NCBI GenBank assembly: GCA_030374805.1 | Contig: JARGSG010000005.1 | Span: 434,001-498,000 of the forward strand | DNA from: Gracilaria gracilis | Taxonomy: Eukaryota; Rhodophyta; Florideophyceae; Gracilariales; Gracilariaceae | DNA length: 64,000 nt | Reading direction: 5' to 3' | Made by a program: the position numbers and the translations under genes | Notes under the pieces: model-generated | Told to the model about the DNA's origin: nothing | Database searches by the model: none | The model's input: only the letters and a program-made list of their open reading frames with translations | Shown here: positions 10,912 to 23,035 of the stretch, piece after piece | How positions within the stretch are numbered: the stretch's first letter is position 1 | How the letters are laid out: each line of letters begins with the position of its first letter

Positions 10912-11670
10912 ATGTTCGTTTCACTTACGCTTCTGGTCTCCATGCTACTGTTCCATGTTGCGTTCGCGGCAAATTACTGCGGGACGTCGTTCACGAACGC
11001 TAGAAAGTGCGAAACCTCTTGCCCACGCGGCTTGGACGGCGAGTGTCCAGGTCTGGAGCGATGCTTCGCGGGCGTAAGCTGTCGCCAGCCTCCCTCTACG
11101 ATGCCTGTACCGGATCAGGCCACTGGTTTTGCCTCTGATATTGTTTCCACCACTAATAGCGAGTACGATACGTACAAGAATCTGCACGAGTGTTTCTCGT
11201 CCACAATGGAGGCGCGCATCGGGGACTACTGGAGCGCACTTGGACTCAATCTAGATGGGTGCGATCGCGACACGCCTTGGTCGGCTGCCTTTGTCTCCTT
11301 CATGGTTCGTGAGGCCGGTGGCGGCACCAGCTTCCGTTACTCGAGTGCTCACCGCGTCTACATTCATGACGCTTTTGCCGGTGGCCGAGGTTTGTACAAT
11401 TCTGTGCGCAATATTGACAGCACAACCGTCAGCACCGGAGATCTTGCATGCTCGGGACGTGGACGTGTTCGTTCGTGGGACTATGCCGATTTTGAAGACT
11501 GGTACGGCAACGGTGGAACAGCACACGACGCAATTCCAACTCATTGTGACATTGTTGTGCAAGTTAGTGGCACGACAATCACTGTCGTTGGGGGTAACGT
11601 TAATCAGCGTGTAACACGCAACACGGTCGACAAGTCAACATATGCGATTCTTCTACCTGTGACACGTTAG
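10912..11670 (+). CDS. Secreted DUF2272-domain protein with N-terminal cysteine-rich module
   Basis: The 252-residue protein starts with a signal peptide (1-19, cleavage near AFA|ANYC). A Cys-rich module follows at 20-58, with the spacing NYCG...C...CPRG...ECPG...CFAG..C seen in chitin/cellulose-binding-like modules of algae and stramenopiles. After a Ser/Thr/Pro linker, residues ~85-250 match DUF2272: PWSAAFVSF (122-130), a conserved Ala-His pair (SAHRVYIHDA), a GDLAC segment, and HCDIVVQV...GGNV near the C-terminus. DUF2272 is related to NlpC/P60-type cysteine peptidases, but the usual nucleophile Cys is not evident: the WSAAF site has Ser/Ala. Whether it cleaves anything is unknown. It presumably acts in the wall or apoplast. 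The frame is intact and intron-free, with a TATA box 99 bp upstream. Confidence 0.85.
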   Translation: MFVSLTLLVSMLLFHVAFAANYCGTSFTNARKCETSCPRGLDGECPGLERCFAGVSCRQPPSTMPVPDQATGFASDIVSTTNSEYDTYKNLHECFSSTMEARIGDYWSALGLNLDGCDRDTPWSAAFVSFMVREAGGGTSFRYSSAHRVYIHDAFAGGRGLYNSVRNIDSTTVSTGDLACSGRGRVRSWDYADFEDWYGNGGTAHDAIPTHCDIVVQVSGTTITVVGGNVNQRVTRNTVDKSTYAILLPVTR

Positions 11671-11976
11671 GTCGCTCAGCTCTGGAAGAATGTTGCCGAT
11701 CTCCAAGTGGAAGGTTTATTGTATTGAGCATGCCTCACATTTGAACTTCGTAGGCGCTGCCTGATAAAGGGCACCGCGCCGCGCTCGCAATAGACATTCC
11801 TTGCAACCTTCCAAATGATCTTATCATAGGATAGACGATGAAAACCATGCTAGCTCAGAGCTCCGTAGTGTTAATCCGGATCATTCCTTCAGTGAAAGAA
11901 GACTGCTTAGCTTGCCAATTCCTCGAATCGTTTTCTAGTGATATGCAGCTCTCCAGCTCAGTGAGGCAAGTATAAA
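11671..11976. other. 3' flank of the DUF2272 gene
   Basis: No gene. The segment ends at the CTTTC target duplication of copia-1 (11977-11981). Confidence 0.5.
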
Positions 11977-11981
11977 CTTTC

Positions 11982-12073
11982 TATGGAATGAAGGTTCTAG
12001 CCATTCTTTACTTCGCTGCTCGAGCTCGGTTGTTGCCTACTTAAGTACGTGCGAGTCACTGTAATGTTTGACA
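11982..12073 (-). repeat. Copia-1 3' LTR
   Basis: Plus strand TATGGAATG...GTTTGACA; on the element strand it begins TGTC and ends CATA rather than CA. It matches 25475-25567 nearly throughout. A second copy of the terminal ATGTTTGACA at 12111-12120, next to a purine tract on the minus strand (ACCGGGGAC), makes the inner border ambiguous by 47 bp. Confidence 0.8.
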
Positions 12074-12102
12074 TTCGCGAAAAATGTAATGCGACAAAGC
12101 TT

Positions 12103-13534
12103 TCACTCAAATGTTTGACAGTCCCCGGTTGGCGCGTTGCATTTTGAGCTGGCGCTGGGGTGGGCCGTGATGTTGAATCGCTGTCTAAGCGATTGAAAGC
12201 AATCTCTAGGCAGAGGCTTTGTTAACATGTCGGCTAGCATGTCCTGGGTGGGCATTCTGTGCAGCTGAATCGTCTTTTCTGCAATTTGATGTTGAAGATA
12301 ATGATGACGGATGTCGATGTATTTTCTGCGCTTCGTCGGTGCCTGATTCTCTGCAATCATGATTGCACTGCGGTTATCGATGTGATGAGGCGTCGGACTG
12401 ATCATTTTTATTCGTGCTGACTCCAATAACTTTCGTAACCATTTTTTATGCTGCGTAGCATTCGTTGCTGCAATATATTCAGTTTCTGTTGTTCAAAGTG
12501 CTACGACTGACTTTTTTTTGGATAATCATGTAACTGGTGTGCCGTTATAGGTGTGCACTGTTTCAGTTATGGAATTGCCATTGGTTGAATTGCCAAAATC
12601 GGCGTCACTGTATATGGACAACTTTGCTGCTTCCTGCTGTACTTTGGTAATTTGAGGCTTTAATAGCAATCCGTGCGTTCTTGTTCTTTGACGGTAACGC
12701 AAAATTGTCTTAAATGCTTGTTTGTGGTGCGCTTGAGGAGCATTCGAGTGTTGGGCTAAGCGGTTAGTTGCATAGATGAGATCTGGCCCTGTGCTGTCTG
12801 TTATATTTCTTATTTCTCCGAGTATTTTGCGGTATTCTGTTGATTCTTTTGTTGATAGTGGTTTGCTATCCTTTGTTCTGTCTATATGCGTTAGGGTGGC
12901 GTATGGTGTGGCGCTGGGATTACAATGTTCCATTCCTGTTTGTTTCAGTACTGCTGCTATGGGGTCGGGTTCCGAAATATGTACCATGTTGTCATCGCCG
13001 TGATAGATTGTCCAGTTAAGAAAGCGTGTTGGTAGTCCTAGCCGTTTGACTTTGTATTTTGCCAACAGTTCGTTGTACAGTTTGTCTATGTGTTCTGTTG
13101 ATGACGCGAGGACGAGAAAGTCGTCGATTGTTGTTCTGACAATGGTGAAGCTGTCGTCGGGTTCGGTTTTCGTGTATAGACATGGGTCATGTTCTGATGC
13201 AGTGTACCCCATTTGGGTGAGTTTCTTCTTGAGTCCATGGTTGTAGTAGTATGCCGCTGGAGGGGAGCTATATAGATTGCCGTGGAGGTGGCCATATTGG
13301 CTTTTGTGTTTGTAAGTGCCGTCGAATCGTGGCATTTGCGGGATGTATACTGGGCGGCTGTGCTGATATTTTTCATGTAAGTATGCGGATTTGATATCGA
13401 AGTGTTCAAGTGGCAGTTGAAGACTGGCATGCAGTGCTAGTAGAAGGCGTTGCGTGCTTCGATCGGCTGTGTAGGTTGTTGTGTGTCGTGGGTCGTAGTG
13501 GATTCCTGGTTTCATCATATCGCCTCTCAGATTG
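12103..13534 (-). pseudogene. Copia-1 reverse transcriptase-RNase H (3' half of pol)
   Basis: The frame 13534-12526 carries copia RT: FDIKSAYLHE with the first catalytic Asp, then IDDFLVLA, the copia form of the YxDD motif. RNase H begins at YSDADFG. The RNase H end, HIDNRSAIMIAENQ and KYIDIRHHYLQ, lies in a separate frame at 12426-12103, so one or more breaks occur between 12430 and 12530. The N-terminal part of RT is cut off at 13535 by the gypsy LTR; the first ~24 codons of the open frame there are LTR sequence. Confidence 0.85.
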
Positions 13535-14521
13535 TGTAGAGCAAACCGCAAAGAGGATACGTGTCCACAAGGGTGTCTGAGTCCTGCTCCCACAAAACGG
13601 CGAACTCAGAAGTAGAGCCCTCTGCCAGTGCGCGTGCCGCGTGGCAGCCGGATGTAAACCGGAGACGGTACTGGAATAACCTGCAGAGGTAAAGAAGAGC
13701 GTGGGCCTAGAGAGAAATAACCGACGACGGATCAAGAGAGAACGAGTCTAGAAGTGGAGCGAACGGTGCCGTAGGACGGTGTAATGCTCCTACGGAGAAC
13801 CACACGAGCGAAGCTACGGCCCGTGCCAACGGCGGGAACAGGGCCGATAGCGGAACGAGAAACACACACACGTGTGTCCAAATATAACTCTATACAGAGG
13901 CGGAAGCGAGACCTGCACCAGGAAAACGATGAACTGAACAAAGACCCGGTACCTCGGTGAACGACAACAAATACAACCTGATACTGGGGTAATTAGCAAA
14001 ACAAGCCAGAAACTGGTAGTAAAAAAGTTCCTTAGGGACCCTGAGGGGTGATTGTACCGAAACCGGTCGTGATTACTCTCCTTAGAGAAGCCGTGAACCT
14101 ACGTAGGCAGTAGCAACCATGGCCCAGCCTTCGGGATGAAGACCACGTACTTCAAGAAGAAGATACGACTCAGGCGAGTTTTACTTAGTGGCTCCAGGGC
14201 GAGATCGCCCGAGCATATATACTATCTACTGTATCTAAAGCTGCGCACTCCCACGAGGGCTCTACAAGTGGACAACCCAGTGTCAGGGTGCCACAGTATC
14301 TACCCAGCGGGTGTGACGCCAAATATTTGGACAAATATGCCACAAGGCCCTACTGTACACCTATTTCATAGGTTCTATCCCCGATTCACCTAACAAGGTA
14401 CGTCCCAACAATATTTCCAATTTCACCCGAAACGGGGTCCATATTAATAGTCTGACACGTCAGGGCTCAATGGATAAAGCTCCATTATGAGAACCTTCAT
14501 TGTGCCGACATCGGATTGCCA
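13535..14521 (-). repeat. Gypsy-1 3' LTR
   Basis: Starts TGTAGAGC and ends TTGCCA on the plus strand (TG...CA). It is the same length as 23182-24168. On the element strand a polypurine stretch (AAGGAGGAGGAGATG) lies just inside, at about 14527-14545, as expected for the priming site of plus-strand synthesis. Confidence 0.9.
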
Positions 14522-14612
14522 TTGCTCCACATCTCCTCCTCCTTAACCAAGGGTTCGCGCTTTGGTTTGCGGGAAGGCGCCGGCGACCGGTACGTAAATA
14601 CTGATCTTCAGA

Positions 14613-14965
14613 ATGGCGGAATCCGAGACATCGGCAATACCTTCGCAGCTTCCTGAACCAACGCGTGGTACACAACATCACTCTCCTCCGATTTCGCGGC
14701 AACAAAAGTCATCTCCAACCTTTTCTCCTACAGCAGGCATGAACCCTTTGGCTACCAACCCGCTTCTGACTATGGGCCTCCAGCGGACTGGGTCGATCCC
14801 TTCTTAAACCATGGTGATGGCGAGGTGGTGGACGACGACATCCCCCTTGTGGGCGTTCCGAATACGGGCGCTGACGCGGCACAGGTCCCTGCGGAGGGCA
14901 CTCAAGCTCCCGCGGGTTGGGGTCTTGCGACTCCGGCTCCCGAAAGCAACGCTGGTCACCAGTAG
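14613..14965 (+). CDS. Antisense open frame in the 3' region of gypsy-1
   Basis: Opposite to gag-pol, between the chromodomain and the 3' LTR, the plus strand has an ATG at 14613 opening 64 codons (MAESETSAIP...). An overlapping frame is open from 14657 to the TAG at 14963-14965, with protein-like acidic/Pro/Ala content (ADWVDPF, EVVDDDIPLVGV). A single frame change around 14660-14740 would join them. No domain is recognised. Some plant gypsy elements carry antisense genes in this place, for example gene23 of Grande, but homology to them is not claimed. It may be a decayed accessory gene or chance. Confidence 0.35.
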
Positions 14966-15345
14966 TCTGGGCAGGGTGCCTGAGGACGTGTAGTTTTGTC
15001 GCTCGAATACGATGAACCCAATTAGGCCACACCTTGGCATTACTTCTCTCCTCCTGTAGGATCTTTCTCGTGTTCGAGCTTCTTTCATACTTCCTTCCTG
15101 TTCCTTCTTCATTTCCTAACCAGGATGCACTTCATTTCCATTCGTGGCAACATCTTCATACATACTTCATGACTTTTTACTTCTTAGTTCCATTATACGG
15201 CGATGAACAGACAATTCGGTGCGTTCTTTCTTTGTTCATACTGTACATAAGACCAACCTTATTGGTGTCTTCTCTTCTCTTCTTAGAACTCCTCGCAACC
15301 TACCGCGTAGCGGCACACCATATTTACCACATGTCGGTGACAGGT
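14966..15345. other. Gypsy-1 3' untranslated region
   Basis: Pyrimidine-rich on the plus strand, with no supported gene. Confidence 0.5.
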
Positions 15346-15642
15346 CTATCCCACTTGGGCATTATCCAGAGTTGGGGGTAATGCGGACCGGGTTCTTCGG
15401 TGATAAGCGATAATCTTGGACCTCGGAAGGTGCTCAATTGGCTCCCAAGTGTCCTGCTCTGGGGGATAGCCGTACCAACGGACGTGATAGATTACCTTCC
15501 CGTCCTGGGCAACACCGTGCTTTACGATACGATCGACCACGAAATCCTGTGGGTACACCCCGACGTCTTCGGTTCCTTTGCTTGTTCCCGACATTCGGCT
15601 TTGCTTTTCTACGTAACCCGAGCGGGTGCGCGCAAGTAACAA
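15346..15642 (-). pseudogene. Gypsy-1 chromodomain
   Basis: A ~60-residue chromodomain at the C-terminal end of pol: VYPQDFVVDRIVKHG...IYHVRWYGYPPEQDTWEPIEHL. The aromatic cage positions appear as Phe/Val, Trp (VRWYGY) and Trp (DTWEP). In chromoviruses it steers integration toward modified histones. It lies in a different frame from the integrase and is separated from it by 0.8 kb, so the fusion is broken or the intervening region has decayed. Confidence 0.85.
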
Positions 15643-16433
15643 CCGGTTTCCGGCTTCGGTGAGGTGGGGGTATCTCGTCGATGAGAGCGCTAACCGTCAC
15701 GACGGGGAATGGCTAACTTCCGTTTCCGGCTGCCAAGCTCCACGAAAGTGGCTTCCGGTGAAAGCTCTTCACTTTCGGAGGTCGGTGAACAAACCTTTTT
15801 TCCCAGCGGGCATCAACTTTAACTAACGACGACGTTCCTGATCAAGGCGAAGTTGCTTCTCGGCGCGGGAGAGCCGTTGCAACGAAGATACTGCGTTTGA
15901 ACACTCGCTGTGCAGGGTGGCGGATTCCCCGGGCCACGGCAACGTACCACCCTATTGCACCTGGCGGCGGGTTGCAACAATGCAGCGCCATGTGATTGGC
16001 TCGGTACTCTGCCACGCTATGGAGTGCAACGCATCCCTATTGGGCGACAAACCTGCCAAGTGGCCATGTGCACTATCGTCTGATTCCGGAAACGCCATGC
16101 GTCGTGGCAAGCCAAAAAATCAAGTAAATTTATTTGGCGTGCCACTCTGCACCAGCGCGCGCGCATGCGCATGCACCCCCCGCCGCTGGCACTCAAAATA
16201 TTTAGTATTTTGGCCGGCCACCGGTACGTGCAATTTTGCACACGCGAGCGGCACTCCTGCAAATTATCTCCCGATGACGGCGCGCTTCTCACGGGGACTT
16301 CTGAGCCACAGGGCGCACCTGTCAAGGTTCCTTCATGCAAATTGCATGCATCCACTTCCTGAACCAGGCTCCACGACCCTATTCACAAGGATCCTTCACT
16401 TCACAACACCTGCTGTAGGTTCTCCTCATGGGG
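15643..16433. other. Gypsy-1 spacer between integrase tail and chromodomain
   Basis: GC-rich, with an alternating GCGCGCGCATGCGCATGC tract near 16157. No domain is readable on the element strand. Confidence 0.5.
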
Positions 16434-18434
16434 CTAATCGCCGCGCTGACCCATTGACGGGTTGGCGGAGACCGTCTTTTCGTTACGTCTTGCCTTCTGC
16501 GCCTCTTCCGAGCGAGGCGTAGAAGTAGCCAACGACTTGGACGCTTGCCCACGAGGGTTCTCATCACTAACAGTGGTCTTCCCCGCAGGGGTAACTTCGT
16601 CCTCATTACTGACATTCGCCTCGACCGAGGATCCCACACGCGTGTGCGTTAGCGGCGATATTCCCGATCCGGGCTTCTGTCTCTTTGAGAGCTCAAGCAC
16701 GTCAGCCAATCCAGCAGATGCCGGAGCAGCCTGAACGCGATTACGAGAGTCCTCCCCCTCCTTAGGGTGCGATGCGGCAGCTGATATTACCGTAGCCGGG
16801 GGTCGAACTCGAGTTGAGTGCGTAGGTGTAGCGCAAGATGGGCTATCCTTGACTAGCTCTGATACCTCAAGTAGGTCCGATAAACCCATTCCCTGGTGCG
16901 GGAGAATCGACGGGCGGTTCGCGCTGTTCCCGTTTGATTCCGTTCCTTCCTGTGTTGCAGGTACTCCAGTTCCGGTTTCCGGTAGCGTTACCAAATCTTG
17001 GAGTGGGCTCGGTGCCCTGTAGACTCGATCGCGTGATATCCGTTCGTGTTGGTTATTAATTTCCAGCACGACGGTGTCTCCAGACATGGAAATAACCTTG
17101 TACGGTTCATCCGCAATCGGCGATAACTTGTGGCGGCGTTCGTTCTCCGGGTTGTAATACTCCTTACGAAGGAACACATAATCTCCTACCTGTAGGTTAG
17201 GCAACGGTTTCCGAATTCGGCTATCAAAGTTGCGCTTGTAGGCGAGCTAAGCCCTGTCCATAGGGGCACGTGCTGCCGGTACCAGCTTGGTGAGCCATTT
17301 CTTCCACGCATCGCGGTACAAGCCCGGTGACGGGAACGTATCCAGAGTTGGCTGCGCCTCGATGGCTAGAGAAGGTGGTCTCCTCGACAGTACCAGTTCA
17401 AATGGTGAAAGTCCTGTTATCCGATGAACCTGGGTGTTGTATGCATACGTGATAGCGTCCGTGAACTGATCCCACGTCTTGGGATGATCTGCCACATAGG
17501 ATCTCAAAGCACCAAGGATGGTTCGATTAAATCTTTCTACTTGTCCGTTCGCTTGCGGATGATAGGTCGTAGTGAATAAATTCCTAATATCCAGGATCCT
17601 ACACACATCTTGAAAGAACTTCGAGGTGAATTGAGAGCCGTTATCGGAAAGTAACTGTACCAGTGGGCCATACACAAAGACCCAGTGGGTAACAAACGCT
17701 TGAGCCACAGCGGCTGCTGTTATCCGTTTGAGTGGCACTGTTCTAACCAATTTAGAGAATCTGTCGGTGATGACCAGTAGGTACCGGTTCCCTCGAGAGG
17801 TCTTAATCAATTCTCCAAGAATGTCAATGGCGACGAACTCCAGCGGTGCCCGTGCGGGAAACAACGTTAACTCCTTCGAGTACTTTCTTAATTTGACGTC
17901 ATTCTTGGCACAAGCCTGACAGGAGCGGCGGACTGCGTAACAGTCGAACGCCATTGCGGGCCAATAGAAGTCCCTTCTTAAGGTGAGATAAAGCTTCCTT
18001 CCTCCCGGGTGGGCTCCCAACTTCACATAGTGAGACAAGTGTAGTACGCGACTCTGTAAGGAGTGAGGTACCACCATTTGTGGGTTGGTTTCAACCGTTC
18101 GCACCAAGTAGCCTTGGTCATTCACCTGGAAAGGTATCCTATACCCACCGTTCAGACGGGCCCTAACCTGTATACAAAAGGGATCCATCTGCTGTTCCCG
18201 TATCATCTCCTCGGGCGAAATCGGTACAAATGACCCGGTATCCGGTTCTACAGTCTGTATGGCGAGAATATCGTCACACACATCATCCGATAGGATTTCT
18301 GTCTTCCCCTCATCGAGGTCACCAACCATAAAGCATGGTATCTCTTCCGTGTCCTCGGTGGGTTCAGCTTCTGCTGCAGTGCCCAAACGGGATAGAGCGT
18401 CTGCCTGCAAGTTCAAGGAGCCTTTCTTGTACAC
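16434..18434 (-). pseudogene. Gypsy-1 integrase
   Basis: After the end of RNase H (KGSLNLQADALSR) comes an HHCC zinc-binding region (HLSHYV...H...CQACAKN). The catalytic core follows with Asp in FVAIDILG, Asp in LLSDNGSQF and Glu in HPQANGQVERFNR, so all three catalytic residues are kept. An in-frame stop at 17247-17249 separates this from the C-terminal DNA-binding part (NLQVGDYVFLRKEYYNPE...), which runs on in a Ser/Thr/Pro-rich tail to 16434. Confidence 0.9.
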
Positions 18435-19700
18435 TACTTCAAAGTCAAAATTCCGAGAGCCAGAGTCTCCATCTCATCAGTCGACCCGACGGTTCGGTAA
18501 TTTCCATGAGCCAGCGTAGGCAAGAATGGTCCGTGTGTACCCGAAAATGGGTTCCCATCAAGTATGGTCTCAACGTTGAGAGGGCCCATACGACGGCAAG
18601 GCATTCCTTCTCCGAAACGGAGTAATTCCGTTCGTGCACATTCAGTGATCTCGACCAATACCCAATAGGGTGACGTTTGCCAGACTCTTCCACCTGGAAC
18701 AACGCACAACCAACTCGGTTCGCACTGGCATCAGTGTCAACCTCGTAGGGTAAGCCGGGTTTCGGCAGGGCCAAGACTGGTGACGACGTTACGGCTTCAA
18801 TTAGTGCCGCAAATGCGGACGCTTCCGCATCGCCAAAGGGTTCCAATTCCACTGGTCTTCCTTTCATCAGGAGTTTGTTCAACGGCGAAGCGATATCCGA
18901 AAAGTTCGGCGCGAAACGACGGTAAACGTTACACAGGCCTAAGAAGGATCGAAGCTCAGTTTGAGTTCTTGGGTGGTTCGCCTCTTTCAAGGATTTTACC
19001 CGCACCTCGTCAATTGAGAGCTTCCCTGGGCGAATAATATGCTCAAGATACTTAACCGATTCGGTGAAAAACTCGCACTTCTTAAGCTTCAAGGAAATCC
19101 CTGCGTCCCGTAAAACGGTCATAACTTCCCGTACATGGGTGAGATGGTCCTCCATGTTATTGGAAAAGACGACGATGTCGTCCAAGTATACCAAACAGGT
19201 GGTCCACTTGAACCTAGCCAGGAGAATATCAACCGCTCGCTGAAACGTTGCGGGGGCGTTCGCTAACCCAAGGGCATTCTCCGAAAACGGTACAGGCCTT
19301 GATGGCACACGAAGGCCGTCTTATCCTTATCTTCTTCCCTTATGGGCACTTGCCAGTATCCCTAATTGGCATCTAAAGTGGTAAGCACTTTCGCGCTCCC
19401 TAGAGACTCGATATATTCGTCCATACGGGGAATCGGGTATACGTCCTTCACTGTAACCGCATTTAACTTTCGGTAATCGATACAAAATCTCCATGATCCA
19501 TCCGGCTTTGGCACCAAAACAACTGGTGACGCCCGACGGGATTGAGCGGGCTCAATAACGCCGGCTCGGAGCATCTTCTCGACTTGAGATTTTTCCTCTT
19601 CTCAGGCCTTCGGTCCTGCCCTGTAAGGGTGTTGCGCAATGGGCCGAGTGTTCGGAAGTAGATCGATGCAATGCTCTGTGACTCCAATTGTTCCAAGAGT
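18435..19700 (-). pseudogene. Gypsy-1 reverse transcriptase and RNase H
   Basis: The RT fingers (GVIEPAQSRRASPVVLVPKPDG...DYRKLN) and palm (LTTLDAN) lie in one frame to the TAG at 19362-19364. The frame shifts near 19265 within MPLGLANAPATF. The catalytic YLDDIVVFS follows in the second frame, then RNase H (DTDASANRVG, NYSVSEKECLAVVWA, VHTDH). A further one-base shift near 18450, in a T run, separates RNase H from integrase. At least three lesions make it inactive. Confidence 0.9.
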
Positions 19701-20921
19701 ACCATCCCACATGAGCGTAAACTCGCGGAGCATATCGCGTTGCTTCTCCCGATGGGACTCCGGTACGTGCTCCCAATTGAGCTTCATTAACTCCTCAACA
19801 GGGTTCGTCTGTTCAGTGCCAGGTGGCAACGGCTTAACCTCAAAAGGTGCTGGGGTGTCTGAACCCGAGTTCTTCTGGGTATCATCCGTATCGGCTTCAA
19901 GCGACTCATTCCGTAATTCGGCGAATTCGGCGGCCTCCTCCCCCTCCTTAGGGTCAGATACAGCGTGCACGGTTCCAATCAAAATCTTCGTGGGTATCAC
20001 TGCAGCGGGGTGCGGTAGTACCGTGCCAATTACTTGGTTCTTTGTTCACCATTGTTTGGTTTTGCCAAGATTGGCGACGAGGACCTTAAAGGCTTCATCC
20101 GGTTGAATCGTTACGACTCCATTAGCCAAAGCGATCTGGCGCTCTTCGTATAGTGCCGGTGACGGCTGCACTGTGTGTAGACCAAACTGTTTGGTGACGA
20201 CTTCAACCCACACCTGGGACTCCGGCGGAAGGTGCACCGATTTGAGCACGTGCAACTTCGTTGATGCCACTGTGCCTTTGGTAGGCTGATGTGCAACTGG
20301 AAGCGGTACGTGTTTCCGCGTAGCGGCTCGCAGAGGTCTCCGGACAATCGGAATTACTGAACCGTCTTCCATTTCTATGGTACGCTTCCGAGGACAGATA
20401 TTTTCCACAAACCTGTCACAGAAATCACGACCCAGTATAACTGGTGCCGCTAGCAAATCGCAAACGACGAAATCTACCTTCACGAGGTGCCTTCCTAATC
20501 TTATCAGGAGCGAAATGTAACCAGCCGTACTAATCGGATTGTTGTTGGCATCCGAAGTATCCATTGATGGACCGTAACGAACACGTTCCTGAAGAGCAGG
20601 CGGTATCAGTTTCCTGTGAATAAGGTTAGGAGCAGCGCCTGTGTCTAAGACCGCCAACTGACGAACCATAAAATGTTCTGAAAGGCCGAGATCGGCGTAA
20701 ACTTTATAGTTCCCCTTGGCCATAACCAGGATTCTATCCGGGAGACGGGGATTACGGGCCCGTATCCACGGTCGACAAAGAACACAAAAGTGTTCCGAAT
20801 CCACGTCGGTGGCTACCAATTTCCTTGATAAAATCGTAACAGTCGGGGAGCGAAGCGGAGGCGCCTCGGGCGTCTTCTGCTTCGACTTGGAAGACGCCCC
20901 TCCCGTCGGGGAGACTCCCAT
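19602..20921 (-). pseudogene. Gypsy-1 protease and start of pol
   Basis: The frame opens ATGGGAGTC two bases after the gag stop, in a different phase from gag. A retropepsin core is clear (AVLDTGAAPNLIHRKLIPP, later PVILGRDFCDRF). It continues into the linker before RT (NWEHVPESHREKQRDML...), interrupted by in-frame stops at 20046-20048 and 19602-19604. The phase change between gag and pol suggests frameshifting or re-initiation in the parent element. Confidence 0.88.
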
Positions 20922-20923
20922 AT

Positions 20924-23035
20924 TTAGTTTTTCGGAGCTGGAACCGCCTGATGCGGGCGATTTCCCTCCGCGGGACCTACCTGATTCCCGTTTACCGGTT
21001 CGCGACGCTGAGCCTGAAGGTTATTCTGCCCGAAGGCAGGGTTACCATGCATGGTTCTAGCAGCTCCGTGAAGGGCCAACGAATGCTTAGCGCCTTCATA
21101 GGATGTTCTGGGGACCCGTGCCTGTTCTTCGGGCGTCAGAGACTCGAACTGAGTGACGATGTTCAACCTATCCCGTGCCGGGACCGTGCACTGCGGTGAG
21201 ATATGACCAAATTCATAACATTCGTAGCAGATCACTGCGGTTGAACCATCGGTGGGACGCGCTATAACACGACCCTGCTGGGTGCTATCCCTCCATCCTG
21301 GGCGAGTCGTCCTCATCATGCGACTTCCATAGGATATCGGTGCTGCCGGAACTCGGCGGTCCTGAGTATACAGGGCCTAATCGCACTCCGTAGACGGCAC
21401 CGTGGTTGACGGCAATTCCGAGGTGGCAATTGAAGTGCCGATAGAACTCGGATTACTACCTATGAGGTGCACATTATCCATGTCCATACTGGCTTCATTC
21501 CCATATGAAAGGGCCAGAGAAGAGTCAGAATTATTGGCAAACAGTACCTTACGAGGCTTCGACTTGGAGGGACGCCAAGCTCGGAGCGTATCCCCTTCAG
21601 CCTGGGCGTACTGTACCAATTCCGAATAGGTTATCTTCCGATTCTCCTCCCGATAACGGGCTACCAGTGCCCGAATCGCGGGATTCAACCCATCGACAAA
21701 CATCGCACATCTCTCCTGTGAAGGATGAACATTACCACAGCGGTGGAAAGCCTTATTCAGGCGCGTTGAACAAGCCGTTTCCGTTTCTTCCGGACGTTGC
21801 TTCAGTTCCCTAAGGGCCGACGTAGCCTGCTGAATGGCATGACCAGTAGCGTATGACCTTAAGAGGTAATGAACCGCTTCGGGCCAACACGCGACTCCGC
21901 CTTTCGAGGCTCTTGACGATCCAAGGATGGAATTAAACTGGTCTTCAGCCTGACCTTTCAGGTAATAGGGGAGGGCAATGTACGCCTGTCACTCCATCAT
22001 TCCGAGAATATCGGCTTCATGAACGAACCTAGAGAGGAAATCCAGCACCCGGATGGGGTCTTCTCCTGTAAACTCGCGATTCTTGAGTGTCACGCTGAGC
22101 TTGCGGATGTGGGCCCTCACCTTTTCGGTGCTTCTAGAGGTTCTCTTCCCTTCGGACTTCTGTAACCGGTAGTAACGGTACGATAACAACTTCCGATAAA
22201 GCGGATCCGTAGGCTTCAACTCCTTAAGACCAGGACACTTAGCTCCCTTCTCCCGGGTACGAATTGCACCTTGAGAGGTAAACGTGGCCCTTGAACGGGA
22301 CGATCGAGAGTGTCGACGACGACTACCTTCCGAGGCAGCGGACGATGACGACGATGACGACGATGACGAGCTGTCCGAGCTGTCAGAGTCATAGTCAGAG
22401 TCAGACGAATCCACGTGGTGGCGAAACTCTTTTGAGGATTTGCGATGGCTGTTCTTATCAGATTGATGAACGACATCTTTCGAAACAGACTTCTCCCGTG
22501 GTGGAACTTCTACTTCTTCATCTATCCTGACAATGGCTTCGAGGGTACCCAGACGAGCGTGAGTTCGATCCGTTGTGGCACGGAACTCCTCCATTGTCCG
22601 ATGATAGGCATCCACAAAACCCTGTGGGGAGCCAAAGCACTCCAAAATTGAGTTCATTTCTTGTCTCAGGGGCTGGATTTCTCCCGAAACATCTCTCATT
22701 TGAGCGTCTTTCACTTCCTCGCGAAGCGATTCGACCTCCTTTTTGAGTGCAGCTTGAGAGCTAGCTCTCACCGCACTCTGGGCCTCAAGCATGCGAACTT
22801 GAGTATCCAATTCGGATAATACTGCGTCACTTGCCGCAGCAGCGGATAAGGGTGCTTCCAGAGGAACGGAAGGAGGCCCGGCCACTGGGGCATCAGACGT
22901 CTTCGACGGTTGTTTCCGGCTCCCGGATTTCTTCTCTTTCACCGGTAGCGGTCCAGGATCTGACCGCGCTTGCGGGGGTAAACCAGAACCAACAGAACGG
23001 GCCTTGGACGGACTTGGCCGTTTTCCGGATCCCAT
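20924..23035 (-). pseudogene. Gypsy-1 gag
   Basis: One minus-strand frame with two in-frame stops (TGA 21989-21991, TAG 21377-21379). It contains a coiled-coil (KKEVESLREEVKDAQ), a Ser/Asp-rich low-complexity stretch, a retrotransposon-gag-type capsid region (AMFVDGLNPAIRALV...) and a CCHC knuckle, CYECYEFGHISPQC. The start ATG is at 23035. Confidence 0.88.

Noticed and set aside
15917..16522. 201-codon plus-strand frame
   Set aside because: Opposite strand of the gypsy-1 spacer, with no domain and a random-looking composition.
17247..23035. Programmed stop readthrough in gypsy-1
   Set aside because: Stops of different kinds occur at many places together with frameshifts. This is decay, apart from the possible gag/pol phase change at 20921.
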